The notes under the pieces were generated by a model. The model was not told the DNA's origin, did no database searches, and saw only the letters and a list, made by a program, of their open reading frames with translations. A program made the position numbers and the translations under genes. This document shows, one piece after another, positions 1 to 5,713 of a stretch of DNA of 7,392 nucleotides (position 1 is its first letter; each line of letters starts with the position of its first letter). Location: NCBI GenBank assembly GCA_003519485.1, contig DOWQ01000311.1, positions 1 through 7,392 on the forward strand, in the 5' to 3' direction. This DNA is from Streptomyces sp. (GTDB taxonomy: Bacteria; Actinomycetota; Actinomycetes; Streptomycetales; Streptomycetaceae).

Positions 1-1
1 T

Positions 2-1282
2 GGCCCCGGGGCCCCCGGGGCCACGGCTGCGGGCGGCCCTCCCGGGCCGCCGCCGCTGCGCCGCAGCCGCCGGGCCAAGGTGATCTCCGGTGTGTGCGGC
101 GGACTCGGGCGCCGGTACGACATGGACCCGCTGATCTTCCGGGTCGTCCTCGCCGTGCTCGCTATCGCGGGCGGCGTCGGGCTCATCGCGTACGGCTTCG
201 CCTGGCTGCTGCTCCCGCTCGACGGCGAGGACGAGAACGAGTTGCGGCGGCTGCTCTCCGGCCGTGTCGAGGGCCCCGCGCTGACCGCCGTGCTGTTCGC
301 CCTGGTCGGCTGCGGGCTGCTGCTGTCGATGCTCAACAACGGCACGGTGCTGTTCTTCGCGGTGATGCTGTCGGCCTCGGTCGCCGGCGCCTGCCACTGG
401 TCGTTGCACAAGCGGCGCGCGGAGCAGGAGGGCGCCGCGGTGGATGCGGGTACGGCGCAGACGGTCTCGGTCGCGCCCCCCGAGGCCACCGCACCGCCCG
501 TCCCCGGCGGGCCCTCGTGGTGGCGTGATCCGATCGTCAAGGACGGCACCACCGGCCCCACCGGTACCGGCTACCTCTGGGGGCCGGACGACGGCCCGTA
601 CGACAAGCGGGAGGCCGCCGCGACCCGCGCGAGGCGGGCCCGGCCCCGCGTCTGGGTCGGCGGCTGGACCTTCCTGGCCGCGACGCTCGCCGGAGCGGCC
701 GGCGTCCTCGCGTCCTGGGGCTCCCAGCCGCTCGGCACCAGCGTGCAGACCGGCCTCTCCTGCGCGCTGGCGGTGTTCGGGCTCGGCCTGGTGGTGGCGG
801 CCTGGTTCGGGCGGGCCGGCGGCGGCACGGTCTTCGCGGCCGTCCTGACCTGCGCGCTGCTGGTGGGCGCGGGAGCGGTGCCGAGGAGTGTCAGCACGGA
901 TTGGGTGCACACCCAGTGGCGACCCGCCTCGGCCACCGCCGTACGCGACGGCTACCAGGTCGGCTCGGGCATCGGCGAGCTCGATCTGAGCCGGCTGGCG
1001 CTGAAGAAGGGCCGGACGGTCAGCACCCGGGCGAGCGTCGGCGCCGGCGAGCTGACGGTTCTCGTGCCGGAGGACGCCGCCCTGGAACTGACGATCGAGG
1101 TCGGGCTCGGCGACATCCGGCTGCCCGGGGAGCGGGAGGACGACATCGACGTCTCGCCCGGCGCCCGCCGCAGTGTGACCCTCGGACCGGCGGGCGGCGG
1201 GATGGCGGCGGGCACCCTAAGGCTCGAACTGGAGGCCGGACTCGGCCGGGTGGAGGTGCAGCGTGCGCACACAGAACCGTAG
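2..1282 (+). CDS. PspC-domain membrane protein with LiaF-like/toastrack C-terminal domain (5' end missing)
   Basis: The reading frame is open from the first bases of the window, so the true start lies upstream; 426 residues are visible. A GTG at 80 lies inside the conserved PspC motif (RRSRRAK-V-ISGVCGGLG) and is not the start. Visible order: a Gly/Pro/Ala-rich N-terminal stretch; a PspC domain (about residues 19-75) with the GVCGGLG, YDMDP and LIFRV landmarks and its hydrophobic helix; two hydrophobic segments around 85-125; a charged, Pro-rich linker; three more hydrophobic segments around 218-290; then a non-membrane, beta-rich C-terminus with repeated G-x-G-x-L-x-V patterns (GSGIGELDLS, VGAGELTVLVP, VGLGDIRLPG). 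This last part resembles the LiaF-like/DUF2154 'toastrack' domain. PspC and LiaF families sense or transmit cell-envelope stress, and that role here is inference. The next gene overlaps its end by 20 bases, so the two are probably translationally coupled. Confidence 0.85.
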   Translation, partial: GPGAPGATAAGGPPGPPPLRRSRRAKVISGVCGGLGRRYDMDPLIFRVVLAVLAIAGGVGLIAYGFAWLLLPLDGEDENELRRLLSGRVEGPALTAVLFALVGCGLLLSMLNNGTVLFFAVMLSASVAGACHWSLHKRRAEQEGAAVDAGTAQTVSVAPPEATAPPVPGGPSWWRDPIVKDGTTGPTGTGYLWGPDDGPYDKREAAATRARRARPRVWVGGWTFLAATLAGAAGVLASWGSQPLGTSVQTGLSCALAVFGLGLVVAAWFGRAGGGTVFAAVLTCALLVGAGAVPRSVSTDWVHTQWRPASATAVRDGYQVGSGIGELDLSRLALKKGRTVSTRASVGAGELTVLVPEDAALELTIEVGLGDIRLPGEREDDIDVSPGARRSVTLGPAGGGMAAGTLRLELEAGLGRVEVQRAHTEP

Positions 1283-1541
1283 GGGCCATCAGTTCGAGCC
1301 GGCGAAACTGATCGCCGGGCTGGTCCTGCTCGCGGCGGGCGTCGTGTCGCTGCTGGACGCGGTGGGCGGCGCCCCCGGCGGGCCCGGCATCCCCGGCATT
1401 CTCCTGCTCCCCGCGGTCGTCCTCGGACTGTGCTGCGCGGGCCTCGTGGGGGCGCTCACGTACAGCGTGCGCCGACGCCGCGCGCGCCGTGCGGAGCGGG
1501 GGCTTCCGCGGGCGGGCGAGGACCGCGACCCGCTGCTCTGA
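1263..1541 (+). CDS. Small two-helix membrane protein, coupled to the PspC gene
   Basis: 92 residues from a GTG start that lies inside the end of the PspC-domain gene (20-base overlap). GGAGG at 1252-1256 is six bases upstream, which supports this start. Two hydrophobic segments (about 15-34 and 45-68) are separated by a Gly/Pro turn, and an Arg-rich stretch (RRRRARRAERG) follows the second, so the tail is probably cytoplasmic. No enzymatic motif is visible and I do not recognise a named family. The overlap and shared orientation suggest it is a partner of the PspC-like protein in the envelope, which is inference. It ends 31 bases from the convergent DoxX gene. Confidence 0.75.
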   Translation: MRTQNRRGHQFEPAKLIAGLVLLAAGVVSLLDAVGGAPGGPGIPGILLLPAVVLGLCCAGLVGALTYSVRRRRARRAERGLPRAGEDRDPLL

Positions 1542-1572
1542 GGCGCTGCGCGGGGGGCCGTTGCGGGGCGCG

Positions 1573-2121
1573 CTATCCGTACAGCTGCTTCCCGCGGCGG
1601 TTCCGGCGTGCCGTCAGCGCCGCGTCGAGGGACAGCAGCGACGCGCCCGCCAGGATCAGCGGCAGCCACGCGACCATGTAGATCAGGTCGTTGCCGTAGT
1701 AGTACGGCTCGACCTGCCAGCTGACCGTCAGCCACAGGCTCAACGAGATCAACGCGCCGCCGAACGCCGCCAGCCGGGCGAACAGCCCGACGAGCGTACC
1801 GATGCCCACCGCCAGTTCGCCGATCGCGATCGCGTAACCGAAGGTGGACGGGTCATTGAGCGCCAGGTCGACCAGCCCGGGGATCGCCGCGGTGTCCCGT
1901 ACGGCGTCCATCATCTGGCCGACCGAGCCCGCCCCCGCATCGGCGAGGAAGGCCGGGTCCGTGAGCTTGTCGATGCCCGCGTAGACGAAGGTCGCGCCGA
2001 GGAAGAGGCGCAGCGGGAGGAGGGAGTAGCGCGAGAGGGAGGCCCGCCAGTCGCCCGGCGCGCCCAGACCGGCCGACCGCGCGGGACGTGCCGCGCGCGC
2101 CGTATGCGCCCCATGAGCCAT
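1573..2121 (-). CDS. DoxX-family integral membrane protein
   Basis: 182 residues. The ATG at 2121 was chosen because GAGAGGTGG lies just upstream and the protein then has the normal DoxX length. An in-frame GTG three codons upstream is possible, but the much longer upstream extension reads as non-coding. After a short Ala/Arg N-terminus come four predicted membrane helices (about 34-52, 94-112, 116-134, 144-164). The first carries the family signature R-L-F-L-G-x-x-F-V-Y-A-G-x-D-K-L, and 'AIGELAVGIGTLVGLFAR' opens the second. A Tyr cluster (EPYYYGND) precedes helix four and a basic tail (RRNRRGK) ends the protein. DoxX proteins are membrane proteins loosely linked to redox and thiol stress; the biochemical role in Streptomyces is not established. 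It is transcribed convergently with the small membrane protein gene. Confidence 0.85.
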   Translation of the reverse strand: MAHGAHTARAARPARSAGLGAPGDWRASLSRYSLLPLRLFLGATFVYAGIDKLTDPAFLADAGAGSVGQMMDAVRDTAAIPGLVDLALNDPSTFGYAIAIGELAVGIGTLVGLFARLAAFGGALISLSLWLTVSWQVEPYYYGNDLIYMVAWLPLILAGASLLSLDAALTARRNRRGKQLYG

Positions 2122-2162
2122 GGTGTCCACCTCTCGTCCGCGACCGGACACGCTTCTCCCGA

Positions 2163-2210
2163 ATACGAGCCCTCGGCGTCGTATACGGAAGAGATTCGGC
2201 GTGCGTTCAA
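2163..2210 (-). promoter_or_regulatory. Possible promoter and operator-like palindrome for the DoxX gene
   Basis: On the minus strand, TTGAAC (plus 2205-2210) is followed after 19 bases by TATACG (plus 2180-2185), a passable -35/-10 pair about 60 bases before the DoxX start. A 6-bp inverted repeat, ATACGA-N10-TCGTAT (2163-2168 and 2179-2184), overlaps the -10, where a repressor could bind. The spacing is long for a housekeeping promoter and a 6-bp repeat can occur by chance, so this is tentative. Confidence 0.3.
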
Positions 2211-2383
2211 TCATCTTCGGACAGACGACGCCTTCACCGCCACCCCCCGGCCGTTCGGGGTGCCGCGCCCCGCGCCACCAGGCAGGACAACGGCGGAGGA
2301 AAGCCCCGCACAGGTTCGAACACCGGCCGGCCCGCCCACCGTACGGACCGCCCCCGGACACCGCGCGGAGGGATACGCCGCAC

Positions 2384-2408
2384 CGCACAGGCTCTCCGCT
2401 GCTGTGCG
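2384..2408 (-). terminator. Possible terminator after the Uma2 gene
   Basis: A perfect 7-bp inverted repeat (CGCACAG / CTGTGCG) with an 11-base loop lies about 60 bases downstream of the Uma2 stop codon on the minus strand. There is no T-run, which is common in Streptomyces. The stem is short for such a GC-rich region, so confidence is low. Confidence 0.3.
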
Positions 2409-2469
2409 CACCGCGGCATCGCTGGCAGCCCCGCAACGGTCCTTCCGGTGAACGAGAAGGGGATGCGGC

Positions 2470-3054
2470 CTAAGGGCGAGCGACCTTGGTCAGGTCGATG
2501 TCGATGGTGAACGGGACGGACAGCTTCAGCCGGTTGTGATGGATACCGGTGGGGACGTAAGCGCCCGTGGCCGGGTCGCGTTCGTAGACGTAGACGACGG
2601 GACGGCCGTTGTCGCTCTCCACCCGCCAGAAGTGCTGGATCCCGGCCTTGGCGTACTTGCCTGGCTTGGTCTCGCGGTCGCGCGCCTCGGAGTCCTCCGA
2701 GACGACCTCGACGGCGAGAATGACATCCTCGGGCCGGTAGAAGGTCTGCCCGAGGCCCGTGTCCGCGTCCACCCGGACGACCATCACGTCCGGCTCGGGC
2801 CGCTGGCGCTCCTCCAGGACGATCGTCATCTCCCGGACCACTTCCATGTCGGCCGTCGCCGTGCTCAGCAACGCGTTCTCCAACAGCCGCATCACGCGCA
2901 TATGGAATTTGGTCGGCGGACTCATGAAGACGGGGCTCCCGTCGATCAGCTCCGTGTGCGGAGGCAGGTCGGGGAGTCGGTCGAGGTCGTCGGCGGTGTA
3001 ACCGCCCGGCGGCGGCTGCGGCCAAGTGTGCTGGTGCTGTGGTTCGACACTCAT
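2470..3054 (-). CDS. Uma2 family (DUF820) putative endonuclease
   Basis: 194 residues from the ATG at 3054, chosen because GGGAG sits six bases upstream; upstream in-frame starts only add an unrelated Ala/Thr-rich stretch. The order of landmarks is that of the Uma2 family, a PD-(D/E)XK nuclease fold: ELIDG at 35-39 after a leucine/proline N-terminus, PDV with the acidic residue D89, AVEVVSED with E116, then K130 and the KYAKAGIQHFWRV segment (133-145), which matches the family pattern of K-x-x-x-Y-x-x-A-G-V-x-x-Y-W-x-V. A C-terminal beta-rich part follows. The candidate metal and catalytic set is therefore intact. Uma2 proteins are often present in many copies in Streptomyces and their substrate is unknown; nuclease activity is inferred from the fold. 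The gene stands alone between DoxX and guaA and is probably an accessory insertion here. Confidence 0.85.
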   Translation of the reverse strand: MSVEPQHQHTWPQPPPGGYTADDLDRLPDLPPHTELIDGSPVFMSPPTKFHMRVMRLLENALLSTATADMEVVREMTIVLEERQRPEPDVMVVRVDADTGLGQTFYRPEDVILAVEVVSEDSEARDRETKPGKYAKAGIQHFWRVESDNGRPVVYVYERDPATGAYVPTGIHHNRLKLSVPFTIDIDLTKVARP

Positions 3055-3109
3055 CAGTGCTCCCATGGGACGCATCGTTGCCGACCAGGTCAGCGTACCC
3101 AGTACGAAC

Positions 3110-3149
3110 GCCGACGCCGCCACTCAAACGTATGAGCGACGGCGTCGGC
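3110..3149 (-). terminator. Long hairpin between guaA and the Uma2 gene
   Basis: A perfect 10-bp inverted repeat (GCCGACGCCG at 3110-3119 and CGGCGTCGGC at 3140-3149) encloses a second 4-bp stem (CTCA/TGAG, 3123-3126 and 3133-3136) with a six-base loop. It is 36 bases beyond the guaA stop codon and upstream of the Uma2 start, so it probably stops guaA transcripts. There is no T-run. Confidence 0.55.
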
Positions 3150-3153
3150 TTGA

Positions 3154-3180
3154 CCGGTGGCAGCCCGGCGGGGCTACCGG
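3154..3180 (-). terminator. Hairpin immediately after the guaA stop codon
   Basis: Starting four bases past the guaA stop, two 5-bp stems (CCGGT/ACCGG and AGCCC/GGGCT) stack with a three-base bulge and a GGCG loop. Together with the larger hairpin at 3110-3149 this forms a tandem terminator-like arrangement downstream of guaA. Confidence 0.45.
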
Positions 3181-3184
3181 GAGG

Positions 3185-4792
3185 TCACTCCCACTCGATG
3201 GTGCCCGGGGGCTTGCTCGTCACGTCGAGGACGACGCGGTTGACCTCGTCCACCTCGTTCGTGATCCGGGTCGAAATCTTCGCCAGCACGTCGTACGGCA
3301 GCCGGGACCAGTCCGCCGTCATCGCGTCCTCGGAGGAGACCGGGCGGAGCACGATCGGATGGCCGTACGTCCGGCCGTCGCCCTGGACGCCGACCGAGCG
3401 GACGTCGGCCAGCAGCACCACCGGGCACTGCCAGATGCCGCGGTCCAGGCCGGCGGCCGTCAGCTCCTGGCGGGCGATGGCGTCAGCCTCGCGCAGCAGG
3501 TCCAGCCGGGCCTTGGTGACGTCGCCGACGATGCGGATGCCGAGGCCGGGGCCGGGGAACGGCTGGCGCTGGACGATCTCCTCCGGGAGGCCCAGCTCCT
3601 GCCCGACCATCCGGACCTCGTCCTTGAACAGCCGGCGCAGCGGCTCGATCAGCTGGAACTGGAGGTCCTTGGGCAGACCGCCCACATTGTGGTGGGACTT
3701 GATGTTGGCGGTGCCGGTGCCGCCGCCGGACTCGACGACATCCGGGTAGAGGGTGCCCTGGACCAGGAACTCCACGGCCTCGCCGGCCGCGCCCGCCTCG
3801 GCGACGATCTCGCTCGCGGCCTGCTCGAAGACCCGGATGAACTCGCGGCCGATGATCTTCCGCTTCTGCTCCGGGTCGGAGACCCCGGCGAGCGCGTCGA
3901 GGAAGCGCTCCTCCGCGTCCACGACCTTGAGCCGGACGCCGGTCGCGGCGACGAAGTCCTTCTCGACCTGCTCGGACTCACCCTTGCGCATCAGGCCGTG
4001 GTCGACGTAGACGCAGGTCAGCTGGTCGCCGATGGCCCGCTGGACGAGGGCCGCGGCGACCGCGGAGTCGACGCCGCCGGACAGGCCGCAGATCGCGCGC
4101 TTGCTGCCGACCTGCTCGCGGACTGCGGCGACCGACTCCTCGACCACGCTGGACATGGTCCAGTCCGGGTTCAGGCCGGCGCCGCGGTAGAGGAAGTGCT
4201 CCAGGACCAGCTGGCCGTGGGTCGAGTGCATGACCTCGGGGTGGTGCTGGACGCCGTAGAGCTTCTTATCGTCGCTCTCGAACGCGGCGACCGGCGTGCC
4301 CGGCGTGGAGGCGGTGACGGCGAAGCCTTCGGGGGCCTCGGCGACCGAGTCGCCGTGCGACATCCAGACCGCCTGCTCGGCGGGCGTGCCCTCGAAGAGG
4401 GTGGAGCCGGGGCGGGAGACGGTGAGTGCGGTGCCGCCGTACTCCCGGGTGCCGGTGTGGGCGACATTGCCGCCGAGGGCCCGCGCCATGGCCTGGAAGC
4501 CGTAGCAGATGCCGAGGACGGGGACGCCGGCCTCGAACAGCTCCGGGCCGACATGCGGCGCGTCGTCGGCGTAGACCGAGGAGGGGCCGCCGGAGAGGAT
4601 GATCGCCTTCGGGTTCTTGGCGAGCATCTCCGACACCGGCATGGTGTGCGGGACGATCTCGCTGTAGACCCGGGCCTCGCGGACGCGACGGGCGATGAGC
4701 TGGGCGTACTGCGCGCCGAAATCGACGACGAGGACCGCGTCCGGGGAGCGGTCGGCGTCGTCGGGGGCGGCAGCTGGGGTCGCTGAGGGCAC
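3185..4792 (-). CDS. guaA: GMP synthase (glutamine-hydrolysing)
   Basis: 535 residues, the usual length for the single-chain enzyme that converts XMP, ATP and glutamine to GMP in the cytoplasm, the last step of guanine nucleotide synthesis. The N-terminal class I glutamine amidotransferase domain (about 19-205) carries the nucleophile C96 in VLGICYG and the H184/E186 pair in HHPEV. The ATP-pyrophosphatase domain (about 212-410) has the P-loop SGGVDS at 238-243 and the VYVDHG and LVQGTLYPDVVES segments. The C-terminal dimerisation domain starts near PFPGPGLGIR (411-420) and ends with the conserved TIEWE. The GTG start at 4792 is preceded by GGAAGG at plus 4801-4806; the first 18 or so residues (Ala/Pro/Asp-rich) vary between actinobacterial orthologues, so a slightly different start cannot be excluded. 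All key residues are present. It is divergent from the chorismate mutase leader, sharing a 120-base intergenic region. Confidence 0.98.
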   Translation of the reverse strand: MPSATPAAAPDDADRSPDAVLVVDFGAQYAQLIARRVREARVYSEIVPHTMPVSEMLAKNPKAIILSGGPSSVYADDAPHVGPELFEAGVPVLGICYGFQAMARALGGNVAHTGTREYGGTALTVSRPGSTLFEGTPAEQAVWMSHGDSVAEAPEGFAVTASTPGTPVAAFESDDKKLYGVQHHPEVMHSTHGQLVLEHFLYRGAGLNPDWTMSSVVEESVAAVREQVGSKRAICGLSGGVDSAVAAALVQRAIGDQLTCVYVDHGLMRKGESEQVEKDFVAATGVRLKVVDAEERFLDALAGVSDPEQKRKIIGREFIRVFEQAASEIVAEAGAAGEAVEFLVQGTLYPDVVESGGGTGTANIKSHHNVGGLPKDLQFQLIEPLRRLFKDEVRMVGQELGLPEEIVQRQPFPGPGLGIRIVGDVTKARLDLLREADAIARQELTAAGLDRGIWQCPVVLLADVRSVGVQGDGRTYGHPIVLRPVSSEDAMTADWSRLPYDVLAKISTRITNEVDEVNRVVLDVTSKPPGTIEWE

Positions 4793-4837
4793 TGCGGCGG
4801 CCTTCCGGCGTGGGCGGGCAAAGAGGCTGGGCTCCCG

Positions 4838-4843
4838 ATTCTA
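4838..4843 (-). promoter_or_regulatory. Likely -10 box of the guaA promoter
   Basis: TAGAAT on the minus strand fits the TAnnnT consensus of the main sigma factor and stands out in otherwise GC-rich sequence. Transcription would start near 4831, giving a 5' leader of about 38 bases with the GGAAGG ribosome binding site inside it. No good -35 match is visible at 17-19 bases (GGACGG or ACGGGG are the nearest). The leader is too short for a purine riboswitch. Confidence 0.5.
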
Positions 4844-4888
4844 ACGGGGCACGCGGACACCCCCGTCCGTCTCAGCATCCGGCCCGCG

Positions 4889-4919
4889 TTGGTTCTCTCA
4901 CACGGGCAGGGGCCATAAT
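4889..4919 (+). promoter_or_regulatory. Likely promoter of the aromatic leader / chorismate mutase transcript
   Basis: TTGGTT (4889-4894) and CATAAT (4914-4919) are spaced by 19 bases. CATAAT matches the consensus -10 at five of six positions. Transcription would begin at about 4926-4927, exactly at the second ATG of the leader reading frame, which would make the leader peptide mRNA leaderless. The -35 is only a partial match and the spacing is long, so the exact start needs mapping. Confidence 0.5.
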
Positions 4920-4926
4920 GGCTGCC

Positions 4927-4998
4927 ATGTTCTCGCAGCAGACCTTCTGGTTTAGCTATGGCACCGGCCCGTCCGGCTGCCATGGTCATGCTGCTTGA
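4927..4998 (+). CDS. Aromatic amino acid leader peptide (attenuator peptide)
   Basis: A 23-residue reading frame: MFSQQTFWFSYG, then TGPSGCHGHAA and TGA. It has three Phe, one Trp and one Tyr in its first eleven residues, four of them in the five-codon block Phe-Trp-Phe-Ser-Tyr (4945-4959). It lies 114 bases before the chorismate mutase gene. The ATG at 4927 was chosen because it fits a leaderless transcript from the CATAAT box. An in-frame ATG at 4918 with AGGGG at 4908-4912 would add Met-Ala-Ala (26 residues) if transcription starts further upstream. The peptide is probably not functional itself; translation through the aromatic codons would report charged tRNA levels, as in pheA and trp leaders. 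Its layout (short, Met-Phe start, aromatic core, Ala/His-rich end) recalls actinobacterial trp leaders, from memory and unverified. Confidence 0.7.
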   Translation: MFSQQTFWFSYGTGPSGCHGHAA

Positions 4999-5020
4999 GC
5001 CACTGACAAGCGACTTCACC

Positions 5021-5053
5021 AGGCGCCCCGGGCCGACAAGGCCCGGGGCGTCT
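5021..5053 (+). terminator. Attenuator terminator hairpin upstream of chorismate mutase
   Basis: A 14-bp stem (5021-5034 with 5040-5053, one G-U pair) with the loop GACAA. The core, CGCCCCGGGCC / GGCCCGGGGCG, is perfect. It starts 22 bases after the leader peptide stop and ends 59 bases before the chorismate mutase start. No T-run follows (CGCATG), which is usual for Streptomyces terminators. Confidence 0.75.
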
Positions 5054-5112
5054 CGCATGTCCGGTCCGGGCCACGGCGGTCCCGCGGCTCCACGCCCCGA
5101 GGAGATACGGAC

Positions 5113-5436
5113 ATGAGCACCCCCACCACGCAGACCCCGACCACGCAGGCCCCCGCCGGCCGGACAGCCGCCACCGGCGCCCGTACGGACGAGGGCGCCG
5201 CGCTCATCGCGGGCGCCCGCGACCGGATCGACGATCTCGACGGGCGGATCATCGGCCTCGTACAGGAACGGATCGCCGTCTCGACCGCCATCCAGGAGGC
5301 CCGCACCGCCTCCGGCGGGCGCCGGGTGAACCTCTCGCGCGAGATGGAGATCCTCAACCACTACAGCGGTCAGCTGGGCAAGCCGGGGACGGCGCTGGCG
5401 ATGACGCTCCTGGAGCTCTGCCGCGGCCGCGTCTGA
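5113..5436 (+). CDS. Chorismate mutase, AroQ class (similar to intracellular mycobacterial enzyme)
   Basis: 107 residues from an ATG with GAGGAG at 5099-5104, eight bases upstream. The enzyme rearranges chorismate to prephenate, the branch point towards Phe and Tyr. After a disordered Thr/Ala/Pro N-terminus (1-29), the all-helical AroQ domain shows the family pattern ARDRIDDLDGRIIGLVQER. By alignment to E. coli chorismate mutase, R36, R53, R64, R76 and E77 fall at the positions of catalytic R11, R28, K39, R51 and E52. The ASGGRRVNLSREMEIL segment closely resembles the M. tuberculosis intracellular enzyme (AroQ-delta subclass), which is a poor catalyst alone and is activated by binding DAHP synthase; that partnership here is inference. 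The protein ends in RGRV, shorter than the mycobacterial C-terminus. No signal peptide, no fused dehydratase or dehydrogenase domain. Expression is probably governed by the upstream attenuator. Confidence 0.93.
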   Translation: MSTPTTQTPTTQAPAGRTAATGARTDEGAALIAGARDRIDDLDGRIIGLVQERIAVSTAIQEARTASGGRRVNLSREMEILNHYSGQLGKPGTALAMTLLELCRGRV

Positions 5437-5713
5437 CGGACGCCACCCTCGCCGCCCGCGCGTACGGAGGCGGAGTTCTCCGCGGGCCCCGCCGGCGGCA
5501 GACAGCCGGGCGTCGGTGACCCCCGCTGCCGCAGGAGGAACCGGGCAGCCGCCGTACCGGCGCAGTCACCCGTACGGAGCGTGACCGCCGGCCGGGCTCC
5601 TTCGTTGAACCCGATGTCCGTGCCAGCCAGGGGCGGTCGAGAAGCACCACACCTGACTCCGCCCAGACGCGCCCGGACGCCAATGACGGCACAGGGCAGC
5701 ACTGGCGGAATTG

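Larger units (their letters stand above)
2122..2469. other. Intergenic region between DoxX and Uma2 genes (348 bases)
   Basis: Both flanking genes are on the minus strand, so this holds the DoxX 5' region and the Uma2 3' region. Reading frames on both strands run through it, but they are rich in Arg, Pro and Cys without any recognisable motif and lack a convincing ribosome binding site. The only structures I can support are the promoter/palindrome near 2163-2210 and the hairpin at 2384-2408. I see no tRNA, riboswitch or mobile-element end. Confidence 0.6.
4927..5053 (+). promoter_or_regulatory. Transcription attenuator controlling chorismate mutase
   Basis: Three pairings can be drawn by hand. 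(1) A nested leader hairpin: GCAGCAGACC (4935-4944) pairs with GGTC-A-TGCTGC (4984-4994, one bulged A), and inside it GGCACCGG (4960-4967) pairs with CCGG-C-TGCC (4973-4981). The aromatic codons 4945-4959 form the unpaired side of the internal loop. (2) A terminator stem at 5021-5053. (3) An alternative 7-bp pairing of CGGCCCG (4965-4971) with CGGGCCG (5029-5035), which occupies the terminator's 5' arm. A ribosome stalled on Phe/Trp/Tyr codons would open (1) and favour (3), giving read-through; fluent translation to the stop codon would cover 4965-4971 and favour the terminator. This is the classical attenuation logic; the pairings are seen in sequence, the mechanism is inferred. Confidence 0.65.

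Noticed and set aside
2309..2325. GGTTCGAAC resembling the T-loop of a tRNA
   Set aside because: The flanking bases do not form the 5-bp T-stem (ACAGG against ACCGG), and no anticodon or acceptor arm can be built around it.
2122..2436. N-terminal extension of the DoxX protein to a start at 2436
   Set aside because: The added residues are Gly/Arg/Cys-rich and not family-like, while the ATG at 2121 has a good ribosome binding site and gives the normal length.
1489..2451. 320-residue plus-strand open frame across the DoxX gene
   Set aside because: It is the antisense of DoxX, whose four helices and family signature are clear on the minus strand.
3026..4786. 586-residue open frame on the plus strand opposite guaA
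   Set aside because: It is the antisense shadow of guaA, made of Asp/Arg/Ala/Leu-rich sequence without motifs; guaA on the minus strand has every catalytic residue.
4793..4860. Purine riboswitch upstream of guaA
   Set aside because: The predicted leader is only about 38 bases, and no conserved purine-aptamer core was seen.
5427..5570. Further short inverted repeats after chorismate mutase (for example GCGGA-GTTC-TCCGC at 5470-5483 and GCGGCA-N26-TGCCGC)
   Set aside because: They have 5-7 bp stems, compete with each other, and such repeats are common by chance at this GC content; mentioned only within the intergenic description.
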